This document shows, piece by piece, positions 61,879 to 64,000 of a DNA stretch of 64,000 nt. How positions within the stretch are numbered: the first letter of the stretch is position 1; each line of letters starts with the position of its first letter. This DNA is from Hippopus hippopus (lineage: Eukaryota > Mollusca > Bivalvia > Cardiida > Cardiidae): assembly GCA_946811185.2 (NCBI GenBank), contig OX328103.1:5088132-5152131 (forward strand), read 5' to 3'. A program made the position numbers and the translations under genes. The notes below the pieces were generated by a model. The model made no database searches and was not told the DNA's origin. It was given only the letters and a program-made list of their open reading frames with translations.

Positions 61879-63511
61879 CTGTAAAGATAAATCGAGTTTT
61901 GAATTAACCAATTATAGCCATACAACTTTTCCAGTTGCATGTATATGAACCGCAACATTCTGGTAAACATGAACATGTATAGCCCGAAATTTCTCTGTTT
62001 CACAATGTTTTCAAAGGCCATCTGCAGTAAAACGACAAAAAACAGGTTGTGAGTGAAAAAAAATCAATCTTTAGCTGTTTTATAAGGTATATATGGTTTC
62101 TGTTCCAGATTCGTATGATTTATGCTCCATGAAACGAGGTTTAATACGTCTGCAAAGAATATCGACCCAGTTAAGCCTGCGCAGCCCGCACAGGCTGATC
62201 TGGTAGAAGTTGTTTTCTATTTACACGTGGTTAAATTACTTGCACGATAAAGGACACTCTGACTCACGATTAGACAAATATTTAGACAAAATGGACCCAT
62301 ATCATCGGACGACTTGCTCGGTATAATGCATAACGAAATGCCTTTAACCCCCTATTGCCAGATCGCCGAGCATAAATGAGCCGTGCTTTGTGAAAAGGGG
62401 GCCTAATGCATCTGCGAAAAGTATCGACCCAGGTCAGCCTGCGCAGTCCGCGCAGGCTGACCTGGGCCGAAACTTTTCGCTATTGGTCAATTTTCTGTTT
62501 GTCAAAGGACCAGTCTTCCTTATGATTAAGTCGATTATTCAAAAAAGTTGCTTTTATGGATCCATAATTATGTGATGACTTGGGCTCGTATCATGTATCA
62601 CGGAGATGCATTAAGCACCCTTTTGTCAGAGCATGGCTCAAATATTTTTTTAACTCGACTAATGGAATACTAATTCATTTTCTGTCTTATTTTCTGCTAA
62701 TGTTTTCAACAATATTTCGGTTATATCGTGGCTACAGTGATTTTTTCATTTCCATCATTTCAAAAGCAGTTGGTTGGGTTGGTTCGTGCCTTTCCCCTCG
62801 AAATTTAGAGCTGACATGAGTATCGAAACCATAAATAGCTCACCATAACAACTCGGCAAAGCAATACGTTTATACAGTAGTTTAATTTCTCTGGATACAG
62901 ATATGTCCATGTTAACCATCATGTATCGCCTGCAACACGCAAAAAGGGGCATTGGGACATTTGCGTATAGCTTCGGTCCGGATCAGCCTGCACTCCGGGC
63001 AGACTAATCCGAAACGACACTTTCTGTTTTTATGTATTTTTTTCTGTTTTGCGCAAGTTTACCGTATGACAAAATCTAATAATCTAATAATCGTAAAGTG
63101 CTGTCCCGGATTAACCTGCATGGACTGCGCAGGCTGATCTGAGACGACAATGTACGCAAGTGTCCGAATACCTCTTCCTGTGTGTTGCAGGCCAATTATA
63201 GATGTGCGCAGTCCTACAGGTTCAAGACTTGATATCAAATATATAAAAACTAACCTTTACCAGATATATCAGACAGAGAGTCATCGTCATTTCCGTTCAG
63301 TCTATTCTCTTTCTTCAGCCTCCTTCTGGCGTTCGCGAACCACGTGGACACTTGGGTCAAGGTCATTCTTGTCACAATGGCTAACATGATTTTCTCTGCT
63401 TTCGTTGGATACGGGTTTTTCTTGTGGGTGTACAACCATGCCTTCAGCGGACTTGTAGTTTCTCTTGTCGCATTTTTACGTCGTGCTCCGTGAATATCGA
63501 ATCCTGGGTAA
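61412..63511 (-). CDS. Iroquois-class TALE homeobox protein, C-terminal part
   Basis: Two exons (63511-63261, then 61878-61412) give the last 238 residues; the N-terminal part lies beyond the window. Visible residues about 7-70 are a TALE homeodomain: [19 protein letters not shown], the three-residue loop insertion in [11 protein letters not shown], and recognition helix [19 protein letters not shown] with Trp-Phe-Ala-Asn at 48-51 in homeodomain numbering, the Iroquois signature. After it comes an acidic region ([16 protein letters not shown]). The protein ends [12 protein letters not shown], similar to a conserved segment of Iroquois C-termini. Divergent points: ENRLNG after helix 3 instead of the usual ENKMTW, a short tail, and no recognisable IRO box. 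Expected role: DNA-binding developmental transcription factor in the nucleus. Mohawk-type was considered but fits less well. Confidence 0.88.
62103..62375. mobile_element. Hp3 in the Iroquois intron, older copy
   Basis: TTATGCTCCATGAAACGAGG start; hairpin CCCAGTTAAGCCTGCGCAGC / GCACAGGCTGATCTGG decayed; right end CCTATTGCCAGATCGCCGAGC. Confidence 0.78.
62378..62639. mobile_element. Hp3 in the Iroquois intron, exact AAAT duplication
   Basis: GAGCCGTGCTTTGTGAAAAG to TCAGAGCATGGCTC, with a perfect central palindrome (inner CTGCGCAGTCCGCGCAG). AAAT at 62374-62377 and 62640-62643. It sits at the end of the older Hp3 copy. Confidence 0.92.
62928..63195. mobile_element. Hp4 in the Iroquois intron
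   Basis: CCTGCAACACGCAAAAAGGG at the left and GTGTGTTGCAGGCC at the right; both GC-rich cores are present but mismatched. It ends about 65 bp from the homeodomain exon donor. Confidence 0.85.
63261..63511 (-). CDS. Iroquois homeodomain exon
   Basis: Acceptor CTCTTATTTTAG before TTACCCAGGATTC; donor ATATCTG|GTAAAGG. Begins with the last base of a codon (phase 2) and ends with the first base of the next (phase 1). Confidence 0.9.
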
Positions 63512-63730
63512 CTAAAATAAGAGATTGTTTTTGTTACTTTCAAAAAGTATGTCAATGTTGATTTTTTCTTTTTTTTTTAATCAAATGCCTACTTGCTGCC
63601 ATTTGTTAATTATTCAGGGTCAAAATGCAGACATATCTAGATCTAATTCATACCATTTAAAAGTATGATTAGTATAATGAGCCTGATGATGAATTGCAGT
63701 ACAATCTGTCAAAGTTCTGGTCGCTCGGGA

Positions 63731-63840
63731 AAATGTCATTTTGTTGAGCTTCAACGATTGCAGACCGAGTTTGTTCTAGTATTTTTTTTTTCGTTAGCTG
63801 AACATCGGTATGAGCTCGATCCGTATTTGAGTGTTCATCA
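63731..63840 (-). pseudogene. duplicate fragment of the Iroquois terminal exon
   Basis: On the minus strand it encodes DEHSNTDRAHTDVQ, KKKILEQTRSAIVEAQQNDIF, which parallels [14 protein letters not shown] ... [21 protein letters not shown] of the terminal exon (DNA 61533-61650). The DNA also aligns, e.g. AATGTCATTTTGTTG, GAGTTTGTTCTA and GAGTGTTCA on the plus strand. Similarity stops after QQNDIF and the KPKIWS ending is absent. It lies about 220 bp upstream of the homeodomain exon, so it is a relic, a pseudo-exon, or part of an upstream tandem Iroquois copy. Confidence 0.75.
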
Positions 63841-64000
63841 TTATTATCATAAATCATTACCTACATGTATATTAAATTAAGATATTTACGATTATGAGAC
63901 ATTTACAAAAGAAACCAAATACACCAAATAATGCAATTCCAACCGTCCATAAAAAAAGAAAAGAAAATATATACATCTATTGAGGTTAGTCTTTTCTATA
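63841..64000. other. no gene recognised at the right edge
   Basis: AT-rich; no exon encoding the Iroquois N-terminus was found. Confidence 0.5.

Noticed and set aside
63250..63555. Mohawk-type homeobox identity
   Set aside because: Residues [12 protein letters not shown] and [21 protein letters not shown] fit Iroquois; Mohawk proteins differ at several of these positions.

Overview
This is eukaryotic nuclear DNA from an animal. It is AT-rich, has intron-split genes with GT/AG junctions and no operons, and is packed with short dispersed repeats. The repeat style (hairpin-centred miniature elements and tRNA-derived SINEs with ATTG or ATTC tails) together with an Iroquois-type TALE homeobox gene suggests a lophotrochozoan, most likely a bivalve mollusc. 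That placement is inference; no species-diagnostic gene is present.

Only two protein-coding genes can be supported. (1) A plus-strand five-exon gene at 29850-35984 encodes a 779-residue protein: a ubiquitin-like domain, ankyrin repeats in the style of ANKRD60, a long disordered middle, and a charged helical C-terminal half with five spaced [SA][FY]xxW motifs. All five exons join in frame at GT/AG sites. (2) The 3' part of a minus-strand Iroquois-class homeobox gene lies at 61412-63511: a homeodomain exon and a terminal exon ending in the Iroquois-like motif [12 protein letters not shown], followed by AATAAA. Its 5' end lies beyond the right edge. About 220 bp upstream of the homeodomain exon is a diverged second copy of part of the terminal exon, which points to a tandem Iroquois duplication or a pseudo-exon. 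The two genes converge across about 25 kb of repeat-rich DNA.

The rest is mainly small mobile elements. Names used here are local labels. Hp1: about 220 bp, centred on a near-perfect hairpin with core ATGCTGGTTACCAGCAT, outer ends like TTAACCCTTTACC; about 45 copies. Hp2: hairpin GACTGCAC...GTGCAGTC, ends like TTAACCCTTAGGCTGCTAAG; Hp2b is a diverged sister family. Hp3: about 265 bp, ends GAGCCATGCTCTG/CAGAGCATGGCTC, 4-bp AAAT or ATTT target duplications. Hp4: about 270 bp, ends like TGCAACACGCGAAAA, sharing a GC-rich core with Hp3. Hp5: about 196 bp, ends GGTSCRTATTYACC, 3-bp target duplication, hairpin with TGATTGGCT. SINE-1, SINE-2 and SINE-3 are three tRNA-derived SINE families, some copies with clear 7-15-bp target duplications. 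There are also a piggyBac-like relic just upstream of the ANKRD60-like gene, a Tc1/mariner-type non-autonomous element, a foldback element carrying a Cys-rich ORF in intron 1, a terminal-inverted-repeat element whose interior is a 22-bp minisatellite, several local tandem duplications and microsatellites.

Layout: 1-28400 repeats only; 28402-29761 piggyBac relic; 29850-35984 ANKRD60-like gene; 36018-61300 repeats only; 61370-63511 Iroquois gene; 63731-63840 duplicated Iroquois exon fragment. The two genes have no evident functional link.
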